This document shows, in pieces, positions 8,681 to 16,700 of a DNA stretch of 64,000 bases; positions within the stretch are counted from its first letter, which is position 1, and each line of letters starts with the position of its first letter. Source of the stretch: Verrucosispora sp. WMMD573. GTDB lineage: Bacteria; Actinomycetota; Actinomycetes; Mycobacteriales; Micromonosporaceae. Position numbers and translations under genes: made by a program. Below the pieces are notes generated by a model, which was not told the origin of the DNA, made no database searches, and saw only the letters and a program-made list of their open reading frames with translations. The stretch is from assembly GCF_027497175.1 (NCBI RefSeq), contig NZ_CP114901.1, forward strand, positions 5,642,001-5,706,000. Direction: 5' to 3'.

Positions 8681-8745
8681 ACCCCCACGCCCTATACGGG
8701 CACTAGCACCTCAAGCTAGCGCGTCTGCCATTCCGCCACCCGGAC
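8662..8745 (-). tRNA. tRNA-Leu (anticodon GAG)
   Basis: Read on the minus strand, the 5' acceptor strand GTCCGGG pairs with CTCGGAC at the 3' end (one G-U), followed by discriminator A at 8662. No CCA is encoded. The anticodon stem CTAGC/GCTAG encloses loop TTGAGGT, giving anticodon GAG. A long variable arm (GCCCGTATAGGGC) and the T arm with GGTTCAAGTCC make it a class II leucine tRNA of 84 nt. It is intact although the recombinase gene overlaps its last 19 bases on the opposite strand. Confidence 0.95.
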
Positions 8746-8949
8746 CTACTTGCCCAGCCTACCGCGTCAGCCTCGGTGATCCCATCAACCGCAGGCCGCC
8801 CGGTGGGCTGCACGGGGAGTTACTGTACACGGCACGGGTGGATCATGCACATCGGCATCGGGCTCCGTCCGGTACTGGTCGAGAGGTCCGGTAGCGGTCC
8901 CTCGGCGGTGTGTACGTCGGGTAGCGTCGAGGTGCCCGTACCCGGCAGC

Positions 8950-11610
8950 ATGGGCCTCGTGCCCCATGCCTCTCCCTTGGCCGTCGCTCAGCAACGGGCC
9001 CTCGCGCTGCGCGGTGCGGGTAACCTCGCCGCCGCCCGTGACCTGCTGGTCGATGCGGTCGAGTCCACCCGGCCGCCGTTCAGCAAAGATCATCCGGACG
9101 TGCTCAGCACCGCTCATCTGCTGGCCAGGTTGCATCGGGAGGCGGACGATCCGAGTGCTGCCCGGCGGGTGCTGGAGGAGGCGTTCGCCGCCGGGGAGCG
9201 CCGCTGGCCGCATGCCGACCCGCTGATGCTGGCGCTGGCCTTCGAGCTGGCTTCCGTCGCGGACGAGCTGGGCAATCGCCACGAGGCGCGCCGGAACTAC
9301 ACCCGCGTGGCCGCTGCCGGCCCCGCGGTGCTCGGTGCCGACCATCCGGCGGTACGCACGGCACGGGAGTACCTCGGAGACGCCGCTCCCGTCCCTCAGG
9401 CCGCTGTCCCGACGGCCCCTCAGCCTGGTCCTACGAACCAGCCCACTTGGGGAGCGTTGGACGAACCGACGGTTTCCCTGGCCACGCTCTCCACGCTGTG
9501 GAAGCCGCACGAGGCATCGACGGCGGCACCGGCGCGTCCCGCCTTCCCTTCGGTGTCACCGCCCACCGGCGACCACTCGTCTTCCGGCGGCTCTCGGCCA
9601 GCGACCGTCCCTCCCGTGGCCGCCTCGCCACTCGGGTCCGCCGTACCGGTGCCACCGGTCATTCCCGCCGTACCGCAGACCTCGGCCGAGCCGGGGCGGC
9701 CCGCCACACCACAGATCCCGCCACCGCCCACCACGGCACCGCAGAACCCAGCACCGCCCACCACGACGCCGCAGGTCCCGCCTTCGCCCACCGTGCCACC
9801 AACCGTGGTGCCGCAGGTTCCGCGGCCCACCGCACCGATCTCCGCTACGCCGCCTGGCCCACCACGCGTACCACCGTCGGTGGTGGCACCGTCAGCCACG
9901 ACACCGTCTGCTCCGCCGCAGGTCCCAGCACCGCCCGGCGTTCCTGGGCGGCCGGTGGTGCCGCAGGCACGGACGGCTTTTCATGATCAGCCGGCTCACC
10001 CGGTCGACTGGCCCCGATCGACTGGGGTGCCACCCGCCCCGGTGGCGGCGGGTGCCGCCGTGGCCGGGCCGGCAAGTGGGGTACCGGCCCCGTCGTCGCC
10101 TGCTCCGTCGCTCAGCGCTCCGTCGGTCACGCAGTCCAGCCCGTCTTCGACCGGACCGGCTCCGCGCCAGCCGATCGAGGAGGAGCGAACCGGCGTGCTG
10201 CGGCCCTCCCCGGTCGCCGCTGGCGGCGATGCGACACCGCCGGGCGTCGAGTCTGCCTCGCCCGGGCATCCCGAATGGGCCCGGCCCACCATCCGGATAC
10301 AGCAGATCGGGCCTCTGCTCGAAGAGGAAGCGGCACTGGCCGGCCGGACGCCTGAGGCACCGGCACCGGCACCGGCGGAGGGTGTGCCCTCGCCGGTAAG
10401 CGCGTCTCCGGCTTGGTCATCGGCGGTCACCGAGCCGCCGGCCGAGGGGCAGCCGGTAAGTGCGCCACCCGATCCGACCTGGTCGGTCAGCGCGCCACCG
10501 GCGCTGGAGCAGCCCGCCGACACAGCCTGGAGCCAGGCCCAGCAGATCAGCGCACCACCCGTCAGCGGACCACCCGGCTGGGCACCGCCGACCAGCGGAC
10601 CACCGACCAGCGGACCACCCGTCAGCGCACCACCGGGTACCCCCATACCTCCGCAAGGCACCACACCGGTCAGCTCGACGGCCGGCCCGCACGACCCGAC
10701 CGCACCGCTGCCGCAACCTGACCCGATCAGCGCTCCACCCGGCTGGGCACCGAACAGCGGAGCCGCCGGCTATCCCGCGCCGACCGGCGGACCAGCTGAT
10801 TACCCACCGCCGGCAGGTGGGGCGCCCACCAGCTATCCACCTACGGGGGGCGGAGCACCCACCACTGGGACGGGCGGCTCACCGACCAGTGGAGTCGCCC
10901 ACGCCGCTCCCCCGTCGTACGGGCCGGTGAGCGGCGTCGGCCCGTACGGGGGCCCGGGTGGCGGAGCCAACCCGTACGGGCCCGGGGTCGGTATGCAGCA
11001 GCGTGACCCCCGGCTGGCGGGTCCGGGTCGTGGAGCCCAGCCGCACGGCTCACCGGCGTACCCGCAGGATGCGCCGCCGCCATATCCGGGGTCTGCCGCT
11101 CCGCCGGCCTGGGGTCCGGCCGGCGCTCAGCCTTCGGGGATCGCCGCGCCGTACCAGGGGCCGTTGCCGATGCCGACGACGGAGCCGGCGGCGGGTCGTA
11201 ACCGGGTGGCGATCGGGGTGGCGGTGGTGGCGGTCCTGGTGGCCCTGGCCGCGGTCGTCGGGGTGGGGCTGTTGATCCTGGACCGGCGGGCCGCGCCTCC
11301 GTCGGAATCCGCGTCGGCACCGACCTCGCCACCGGGATCGGTCGGCCCGCCCCCCGGCAACCTGACGATGCGCGACGACACCACGACGATCACGTTGACC
11401 TGGACGGACCCGTCGGACGGGCTGGTGCCGTTCATGGTGGCCGGTGGGCGGACCGGGCAGTCGCTGGGCATGATGGCCACGGTGGACCCGGGTCGGACCA
11501 GTTACACGGTCAACGGCCTGAGCACCTTGGTTAACTACTGTTTCGCGGTACTCGCCGTCTACGACACGGACCAGTTCGCCACTTCCGACCAGGTGTGCAC
11601 GTCCCGGTAG
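8950..11610 (+). CDS. TPR-like / proline-rich / single-TM / FN3 protein
   Basis: 886 residues from the ATG of MGLVPHASP; an in-frame GTG at 8932 is an alternative and neither has a clear ribosome site. Residues ~5-150 are helical TPR-like repeats (AVAQQRALALRGAGNLAAARDL, HPDVLSTAHLLARLHREADD, ALAFELASVADELGN). A very long Pro/Ala/Ser/Thr-rich linker fills ~160-750 with SAPP and SGPP repeats. A transmembrane helix (VAIGVAVVAVLVALAAVVGV) is followed by a small extracellular fibronectin type III-like domain (TITLTWTDPSDGLVPF ... SYTVNGLSTLVNYCFAVLAV). The N-terminal half is therefore probably cytoplasmic. It heads a codirectional cluster with an FN3 protein and a MoxR/DUF58/transglutaminase-like set, suggesting an envelope-linked complex. 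Confidence 0.72.
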   Translation: MGLVPHASPLAVAQQRALALRGAGNLAAARDLLVDAVESTRPPFSKDHPDVLSTAHLLARLHREADDPSAARRVLEEAFAAGERRWPHADPLMLALAFELASVADELGNRHEARRNYTRVAAAGPAVLGADHPAVRTAREYLGDAAPVPQAAVPTAPQPGPTNQPTWGALDEPTVSLATLSTLWKPHEASTAAPARPAFPSVSPPTGDHSSSGGSRPATVPPVAASPLGSAVPVPPVIPAVPQTSAEPGRPATPQIPPPPTTAPQNPAPPTTTPQVPPSPTVPPTVVPQVPRPTAPISATPPGPPRVPPSVVAPSATTPSAPPQVPAPPGVPGRPVVPQARTAFHDQPAHPVDWPRSTGVPPAPVAAGAAVAGPASGVPAPSSPAPSLSAPSVTQSSPSSTGPAPRQPIEEERTGVLRPSPVAAGGDATPPGVESASPGHPEWARPTIRIQQIGPLLEEEAALAGRTPEAPAPAPAEGVPSPVSASPAWSSAVTEPPAEGQPVSAPPDPTWSVSAPPALEQPADTAWSQAQQISAPPVSGPPGWAPPTSGPPTSGPPVSAPPGTPIPPQGTTPVSSTAGPHDPTAPLPQPDPISAPPGWAPNSGAAGYPAPTGGPADYPPPAGGAPTSYPPTGGGAPTTGTGGSPTSGVAHAAPPSYGPVSGVGPYGGPGGGANPYGPGVGMQQRDPRLAGPGRGAQPHGSPAYPQDAPPPYPGSAAPPAWGPAGAQPSGIAAPYQGPLPMPTTEPAAGRNRVAIGVAVVAVLVALAAVVGVGLLILDRRAAPPSESASAPTSPPGSVGPPPGNLTMRDDTTTITLTWTDPSDGLVPFMVAGGRTGQSLGMMATVDPGRTSYTVNGLSTLVNYCFAVLAVYDTDQFATSDQVCTSR
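10590..10634 (+). repeat. Imperfect 15-base tandem repeat in coding sequence
   Basis: GACCAGCGGACCACC occurs twice in tandem (10590-10604 and 10605-10619), followed by a diverged third copy CGTCAGCGCACCACC. It encodes the TSGPP/VSAPP repeats of the proline-rich linker and may vary in copy number between strains. Confidence 0.7.
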
Positions 11611-11818
11611 GCCGCTCTGTCCGGCTGACGGGGATCCGACCGGTCCCGGACGGACAGTCGTGGCGGGACACGCCGACGACACGCCACGCTGGGTGTCCAC
11701 AGCCGGACGGTGCGGGTTCCCGGGGTCCGCAGGGTGACCATATGATGGCTCCCGGCTCAGGGGAGGGGTCGCCGTACGGGGGCGCCACCTGCCGAGACGA
11801 CACGGGAGGCTGCCGGCT

Positions 11819-14437
11819 GTGGCGAGCATCGACGAGGCCGTTCCGACCCGCACCCCACGATCCCGGTCCCGGGTACGCGGTGGTCTCGTCACCGTGGGTA
11901 CGGTGCTGGCGCTGCTGGCGGCGATGGGGCTGACCGTGCTCGGTCTGGGCTCGGCGGACAACGCGGTGGCCAACTACGACGCGAGTTCCTGGTTGTGGAG
12001 TGCGGCGCGCAGCGAGTTGGCGCGGGTCAACGGGGTCACCGCCCGGGTGGACACCCGGATGGAGGTGCCGGCGGCGCGGCGGCATCCGATGCAGGTGACG
12101 CAGACGGACCGCCTGCTGATGCTGCGGGATCTGAACACGGGTCAGATCAGCGCGTTGGACCTGGCGACGTTGCAGATCACCGCGACCACGCCGACCGCTC
12201 CCGGGCTCGGGGTGAGTGTGGCGTTGCACGAGGACGCGGCGTTCGTGGTGGACGCGGTCCAGGGTGTGGTGCGGCAGTTGGATCCGAGGTCGCTGGCCCC
12301 GGTGGGCGAGCCGGTGCGCTATCCGCCGGGGATCACCGGCGGTGCGTTCGACGGCGAGGGCCGTCTGTGGGTCGCGGTGCCGGCGGAGGGCACGGTCTCG
12401 GCGATCACTCCGGCGGTGCTGCCGTCGGAGGCGACGGACTCGCCGGTGGGTTCGCCCCGGGTGCAGACGTACGACGTGGCGGAGGCGAGCCACGAGTTGG
12501 TGGTCTCCACGTTGGACGACGGCGTGGCGGTGCTGGACCGGACGGCCGGGACGCTGGTGACCGTCGTGGAGGGCACGACCCGCCGTACGGCATTGGCGTC
12601 GACGTTGACCGGGCCCGGCATCCTGCCGGTGCGCACCAGCGGGCCGGTGGTGCCGGTGACGGTGCCCGGGCAGCGGCAGGTGCACGCGATCGGCGACGGT
12701 GGCGAGGTGCGGTCGTTCACGGTGCCGGGCGACGGTGACCGGCTGGGTCCGGCGGTGGCCTGGGCCGGGCGGTTCTACTGCGCGGACGAGGCGGCGGGCA
12801 CCGTGTACGCGTTCGACGCGACGGGCCAGGTGACCGACACCATCCGGGGCCGGTGGGGTGGCCCGCTGGAGTTGGAGGTGCGGGAGAACTACCTGTTCAT
12901 CAACGCGCCGGACGCGGCGACCGCGCGGGTGGTCGACGATTCGCACCAGGTGCGGGAGGTCGACAAGTACGCCAACGACGTGCTCGGTGGTGATCCGCCA
13001 CCGGAGCCTCCGCCGCCACCTCCGCCGCCGAAGAAGCCTCAGGTGAGCAAGCCGGGTGCGCCGCGCAACGTGAGCGCGGCAGCCGGCGACGCACAGGCCA
13101 GGGTGAGTTGGCGGCCGGCGGCGGCCAACGGTGCCGAGATCATCCGGTACGTGGTGGAGGGTGCCGGGCAGCGGCTGGAGGTCGGCGCGAACCAGCGGTC
13201 GGTGGAGGTCACGGAGCTGACCAACGGCGAAACGTACCGGTTCTCGGTGCACGCGGTGAACGCGAAGGGCGCGGGGCCGGCCCGGAACAGCAACCCGGTG
13301 ACGCCGACCGCGGAGGTGCCGGACGCGCCGACCGAGGTGACCGCCGCGGCGCGGGCGGACGGCACGGTGGTGGTGACGTGGCCGGAGGCGAACGGTCAGG
13401 GCAACACGATCGCCCGGTACGCGGTGTCGGCGACCTCGGCAGGTACGAACGCACCGGTGGGTGAGGCGACCGGCACCGAGCTGGTGGTGAAGGCCGGTGA
13501 GCTGGAGTACGGCACGCAGTACGCGTTCACCGTCGTGTCGGTCAACGACAAGGGCGCGGCGTCGGAGGCGTCGCCGGTGAGCAACACGGTGGTGCCGTTC
13601 ACGGTGCCCGGTGAGCCGCTGGAGTTGCGGGCGGGCACGGTGGCCGACCAGCCGGGGACGGTGGCGGTGCAGTGGGCGCCGGCGGTGGCCAACGGCCGGG
13701 CGGTGACCGGCTACGTGGTCGAGGTGGGTGACAAGCGCAGCGAGGTCACCGACACCCGGGCGACCGTGGGCGGCCTGGGTGACGGTCAGAACGTCACGGT
13801 GCGGGTCCGGGCGGTGAACGAGGCCGGCGAGGGTGCGCAGGCAACGACGACGGCGCGTACGGTGGCGGCCCCCCGGGTGACGGTGACCGGGTCGTCGGCG
13901 ACCGCGACGGCGGCGACTGTGACGTTCACCGTGGACGCCGGCGGCGGTCAGGCCAGTTGTACGCTGTCCCGGTCGGGTCAGCCGGCGAAGAGTGGCCCGT
14001 GTTCGAGCATCACGATGAGCGGGTTGGCTCCCGGCACGAGTTACACGTTCACGGTGACGGCGACCAACGCCGCCGGCAGCGGCACCGCCACCAGGGCGCA
14101 GCAGACCGACGCCCTGTTCGGCGTCGCCACCTGCGAGAACGGGCCCGACGGCGACCAGCGCACCTACTGCGACCGGGACCGCGACGGTCGCAACGGCAAC
14201 GAGATCTTCTCGGTGCCCCGGCAGGACAACGATCGCCAGGAGGGCTGGGCGAAGCCGGGCACCCGGTTGAAGGCGTACTGCAAGGTGCGGGGCACGGACA
14301 TCGACTCCTGGATCTACAACGACAACAAGCAGAGCACCTGGTGGGTGCAGGTCGAGTACAGCGGACGGAACTACATCCCCTGGGCCTGGCTCAACCTGGA
14401 GGGCGGGGACGACATCAACGTCCTGCCCACCTGCTGA
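11819..14437 (+). CDS. Membrane-anchored extracellular protein with beta-propeller-like and FN3 domains
   Basis: 872 residues; GTG start with GGGAGG nine bases upstream. A short cytoplasmic N-terminus and one transmembrane helix (VTVGTVLALLAAMGLTVLGLG) precede an outside region. Residues ~90-390 have repeated beta-strand/turn units (LLMLRDLNTGQISALDLAT, GGAFDGEGRLWVAVPAEGTV, VHAIGDGGEVRSFTV) resembling a seven-bladed propeller. After a Pro-rich hinge (PPPEPPPPPPPPKKP) come about four fibronectin type III domains, each starting like APRNVSAAAGDAQARVSW. The C-terminus (YCDRDRDGRNGNEIF ... GTRLKAYCKVRG, YIPWAWLNLEGG) looks like an SH3-type fold with Cys pairs. It stands 26 bases before the MoxR gene, so it is probably the surface effector of the cluster. 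Confidence 0.78.
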   Translation: MASIDEAVPTRTPRSRSRVRGGLVTVGTVLALLAAMGLTVLGLGSADNAVANYDASSWLWSAARSELARVNGVTARVDTRMEVPAARRHPMQVTQTDRLLMLRDLNTGQISALDLATLQITATTPTAPGLGVSVALHEDAAFVVDAVQGVVRQLDPRSLAPVGEPVRYPPGITGGAFDGEGRLWVAVPAEGTVSAITPAVLPSEATDSPVGSPRVQTYDVAEASHELVVSTLDDGVAVLDRTAGTLVTVVEGTTRRTALASTLTGPGILPVRTSGPVVPVTVPGQRQVHAIGDGGEVRSFTVPGDGDRLGPAVAWAGRFYCADEAAGTVYAFDATGQVTDTIRGRWGGPLELEVRENYLFINAPDAATARVVDDSHQVREVDKYANDVLGGDPPPEPPPPPPPPKKPQVSKPGAPRNVSAAAGDAQARVSWRPAAANGAEIIRYVVEGAGQRLEVGANQRSVEVTELTNGETYRFSVHAVNAKGAGPARNSNPVTPTAEVPDAPTEVTAAARADGTVVVTWPEANGQGNTIARYAVSATSAGTNAPVGEATGTELVVKAGELEYGTQYAFTVVSVNDKGAASEASPVSNTVVPFTVPGEPLELRAGTVADQPGTVAVQWAPAVANGRAVTGYVVEVGDKRSEVTDTRATVGGLGDGQNVTVRVRAVNEAGEGAQATTTARTVAAPRVTVTGSSATATAATVTFTVDAGGGQASCTLSRSGQPAKSGPCSSITMSGLAPGTSYTFTVTATNAAGSGTATRAQQTDALFGVATCENGPDGDQRTYCDRDRDGRNGNEIFSVPRQDNDRQEGWAKPGTRLKAYCKVRGTDIDSWIYNDNKQSTWWVQVEYSGRNYIPWAWLNLEGGDDINVLPTC

Positions 14438-14462
14438 TCCACCCCAGGCGAGGAGCACCACC

Positions 14463-15458
14463 GTGAACAGCCACGAACCGCTCACCCAGCAGGAGGTGCA
14501 GGGCTTCGCCGCCCTGGCCGCCCGGCTGGCCGAGAACGTCAACACGGTGGTGCTCGGCAAATCGCAGGTGGTGCGGCTGGCGTTGACCGCGTTGTTCGCT
14601 CAGGGGCATGTGCTGCTGGAGGATGTGCCCGGGGTGGGCAAGACGACCCTGGCCCGGGCGATCGCGGCGACGGTGCAGGGGCAGTGGCGGCGGATCCAGT
14701 TCACGCCGGACCTGCTGCCCTCCGACGTGTCCGGGGTGACCATCTTCAACCAGGCCACCCGGGGCTTCGAGTTCCATCCCGGTCCCGTCTTCGCCAACAT
14801 CGTCATCGCCGACGAGATCAACCGGGCGTCGCCGAAGACGCAGTCGGCGCTGCTGGAGGTGATGGAGGAGCGGACGGTCACCGTGGACGGGGTGCGGCAT
14901 CCGGTGCCGCAGCCGTTCCTGGTGGTGGCCACGCAGAACCCGGTGGAGATGGACGGCACGTACCGGCTGCCCGAGGCGCAGCTGGACCGGTTCCTGGTGA
15001 AGTTGTCGGTGGGGTATCCGGACGAGTCGGTGGAGGTGGAGGTGCTGCGCGGGGCGACGGTCCGCTCCCCCGAGGCGCTCGCGGCGGTGACCGACACCGC
15101 CACCGTCGGCGAGATGGTCCGGATGGCCCGGCGGGTGCACATCGCCGAGCCGTTGTACGCGTACGCGGTGCGGCTGGCGGCGGCCACCCGCACCCACCCG
15201 CAGGTCCGGGTCGGCGTCAGTCCACGCGGGGTGATCGCGTTGACCAGGGCGGCGTGCGCGTACGCGCTGATCGACGGCCGGGGTTGGATCATGCCGGAGG
15301 ACTTGAAGATGCTCACCGAGCCGGTTTTCGCGCACCGGCTGCTGCTCACTCCCGACGCCCAGGTGCGCGGGGTGACCGCCGCGGACGTACTCCGCCAGGC
15401 GGTCGCCTCGGTGCCGGTGCCGTTGCCGTCGGGCCAGCCGGCCCCGGCCCACCCCTGA
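14463..15458 (+). CDS. MoxR-family AAA+ ATPase
   Basis: 331 residues. Walker A is EDVPGVGKTTLA (~58-69), Walker B NIVIADEINRASPKTQSALL, with sensor 1 in VVATQNPVEMDGTYRLPEAQ and the DRF element typical of MoxR. The C-terminal lid holds VGVSPRGVIALTRAACAYAL. MoxR ATPases act as chaperone-like factors with DUF58/VWA proteins, and the next gene is a DUF58 protein 16 bases downstream, followed by a transglutaminase-like membrane protein: the standard actinobacterial triad. The GTG start follows an AGGAG-type site. A role in assembling or activating envelope proteins is inferred from this context. Confidence 0.93.
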   Translation: MNSHEPLTQQEVQGFAALAARLAENVNTVVLGKSQVVRLALTALFAQGHVLLEDVPGVGKTTLARAIAATVQGQWRRIQFTPDLLPSDVSGVTIFNQATRGFEFHPGPVFANIVIADEINRASPKTQSALLEVMEERTVTVDGVRHPVPQPFLVVATQNPVEMDGTYRLPEAQLDRFLVKLSVGYPDESVEVEVLRGATVRSPEALAAVTDTATVGEMVRMARRVHIAEPLYAYAVRLAAATRTHPQVRVGVSPRGVIALTRAACAYALIDGRGWIMPEDLKMLTEPVFAHRLLLTPDAQVRGVTAADVLRQAVASVPVPLPSGQPAPAHP

Positions 15459-15473
15459 TCGGCGAGGTCTGGC

Positions 15474-16700
15474 GTGGGGATCACCGCCCGGGGCATCGGT
15501 CTGCTCGTCGCGGCGGTGCTGCTGCTGGGGGTGGGTTTCCGGTTCGGGTATCCGGAGTTGACGTTGCTCGGCGCGGCGGCCGGCACCGCGGTGGCGGCCG
15601 CCCTGCTCGCGGCGGCCCGGCAGCCCCGGCTGCTGGTGTCCCGGCAGGCCGAACCGGACCGGGTGGCCCGGGGCGAGCCGGCCAAGATGACGTTGACCGT
15701 ACGCAACGCGGGAAGGCTGCGGGCGGCGAGCATGCTGGCCGCCGACCGCTGCGGTGACCGGCCGGTGCCGGTGCCGGTGTTGCGGCTGCGGCCCGGCGCG
15801 GACACCACGGTCAGCTACCCGGTCCCGACCAGCCGGCGTGGGGTGGTGCCGGTCGGCCCGCTGCGGGTGACCCGCCGCGATCCGCTCGGCCTGGTGGTGC
15901 TGGCCCGTTCCTACGGCGAGGTCGTGCCGGTGTGGGTGTACCCGCGGATCCATCCGCTACGGGCGGTGCCCACCGGCGCGGGCCGCAGTCTCGACGGGCG
16001 GGTCGACGCGGTACCGCATGGCTCGATCACCTTCGACTCGCTGCGGGAGTACGTCGTCGGTGACGAGTTGCGGCGGGTGCACTGGCGCACCAGCGCCCGG
16101 GTGGGTGAGCTGATGGTGCGGGAGAACGTGGACACCAGCCTGCCCCGGATCGTGGTGCTGCTGGACAATCGGGCCGCCGCGCATCCGGACCGGGTCGGCG
16201 CGGTGGCGGAGTCGTTCGAGTCGGCCTGCGAGGCGGCGGCGTCGGTGGTCACCGCGGCGGTCCGCGAGGATCTGCCGGTGGTGCTGCTGTTCGTCGCCGC
16301 CGAGGACGCGCCCGCCGGACCGATCGGTACCGGTCCGGGTGGCGGCGGGGCGGGCAGCGGTGGTCCAGGCGCTGCGGCGGGTGGCGGGTCGGAAACCGGT
16401 CCGAGTGGACCGCTGGACCGGTTGGCGGCGGTGGCGCTGACCAACGAGGGCACGCTGGCGGCTGCGGCGGCACGGCTGCGCAGAGACCGCCTCGGCGACA
16501 CCCTTGTCGTGCTCACCGGACCGGGAGCGACCGAGGATCTGGGTCACGTCGGCGCGCTGCGCGGCGCGTACCCATCGGTGGTGGTGGGGATCTTCGGTGC
16601 GGCGGAGCCGACGCCGCCGGGTACCGCCGGCCTGGTCGTCGTCGACGCGGTCGACGGGGCGGCCTTCGCCGCCGAGTGGGACGGGGTACGCCGGTGGTGA
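15474..16700 (+). CDS. DUF58 domain-containing membrane protein
   Basis: 408 residues; GTG start with GCGAGG six bases upstream. Two N-terminal membrane helices (IGLLVAAVLLLGVGFRFGY and LLGAAAGTAVAAALLAAA) precede a beta-rich region. The DUF58 signature is DSLREYVVGDELRRVHWRTSARVGELMVRE, then a VWA-like alpha/beta region (PRIVVLLDNRAAAH, VVLLFVAA). A Gly-rich insert (residues ~282-312) is low complexity and probably variable. It is the usual partner of the MoxR ATPase encoded just upstream, and it overlaps the next gene by seven bases (GTGGTGA). Confidence 0.92.
   Translation: MGITARGIGLLVAAVLLLGVGFRFGYPELTLLGAAAGTAVAAALLAAARQPRLLVSRQAEPDRVARGEPAKMTLTVRNAGRLRAASMLAADRCGDRPVPVPVLRLRPGADTTVSYPVPTSRRGVVPVGPLRVTRRDPLGLVVLARSYGEVVPVWVYPRIHPLRAVPTGAGRSLDGRVDAVPHGSITFDSLREYVVGDELRRVHWRTSARVGELMVRENVDTSLPRIVVLLDNRAAAHPDRVGAVAESFESACEAAASVVTAAVREDLPVVLLFVAAEDAPAGPIGTGPGGGGAGSGGPGAAAGGGSETGPSGPLDRLAAVALTNEGTLAAAAARLRRDRLGDTLVVLTGPGATEDLGHVGALRGAYPSVVVGIFGAAEPTPPGTAGLVVVDAVDGAAFAAEWDGVRRW

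Noticed and set aside
8640..8840. Similar TAACTGTACGTG and TTACTGTACACG strings on both sides of the tRNA as attachment repeats
   Set aside because: The match is short and imperfect and lies outside the tRNA on both sides; too weak to call att sites.
9700..10900. CRISPR-like or satellite repeat
   Set aside because: The repetition is codon-level (Pro-rich SAPP/SGPP linker) inside an intact frame, with irregular units and no spacers.
11531..14560. 1009-codon minus-strand frame
   Set aside because: Antisense to the FN3 protein gene; His/Arg/Pro-rich translation typical of a high-GC shadow frame.
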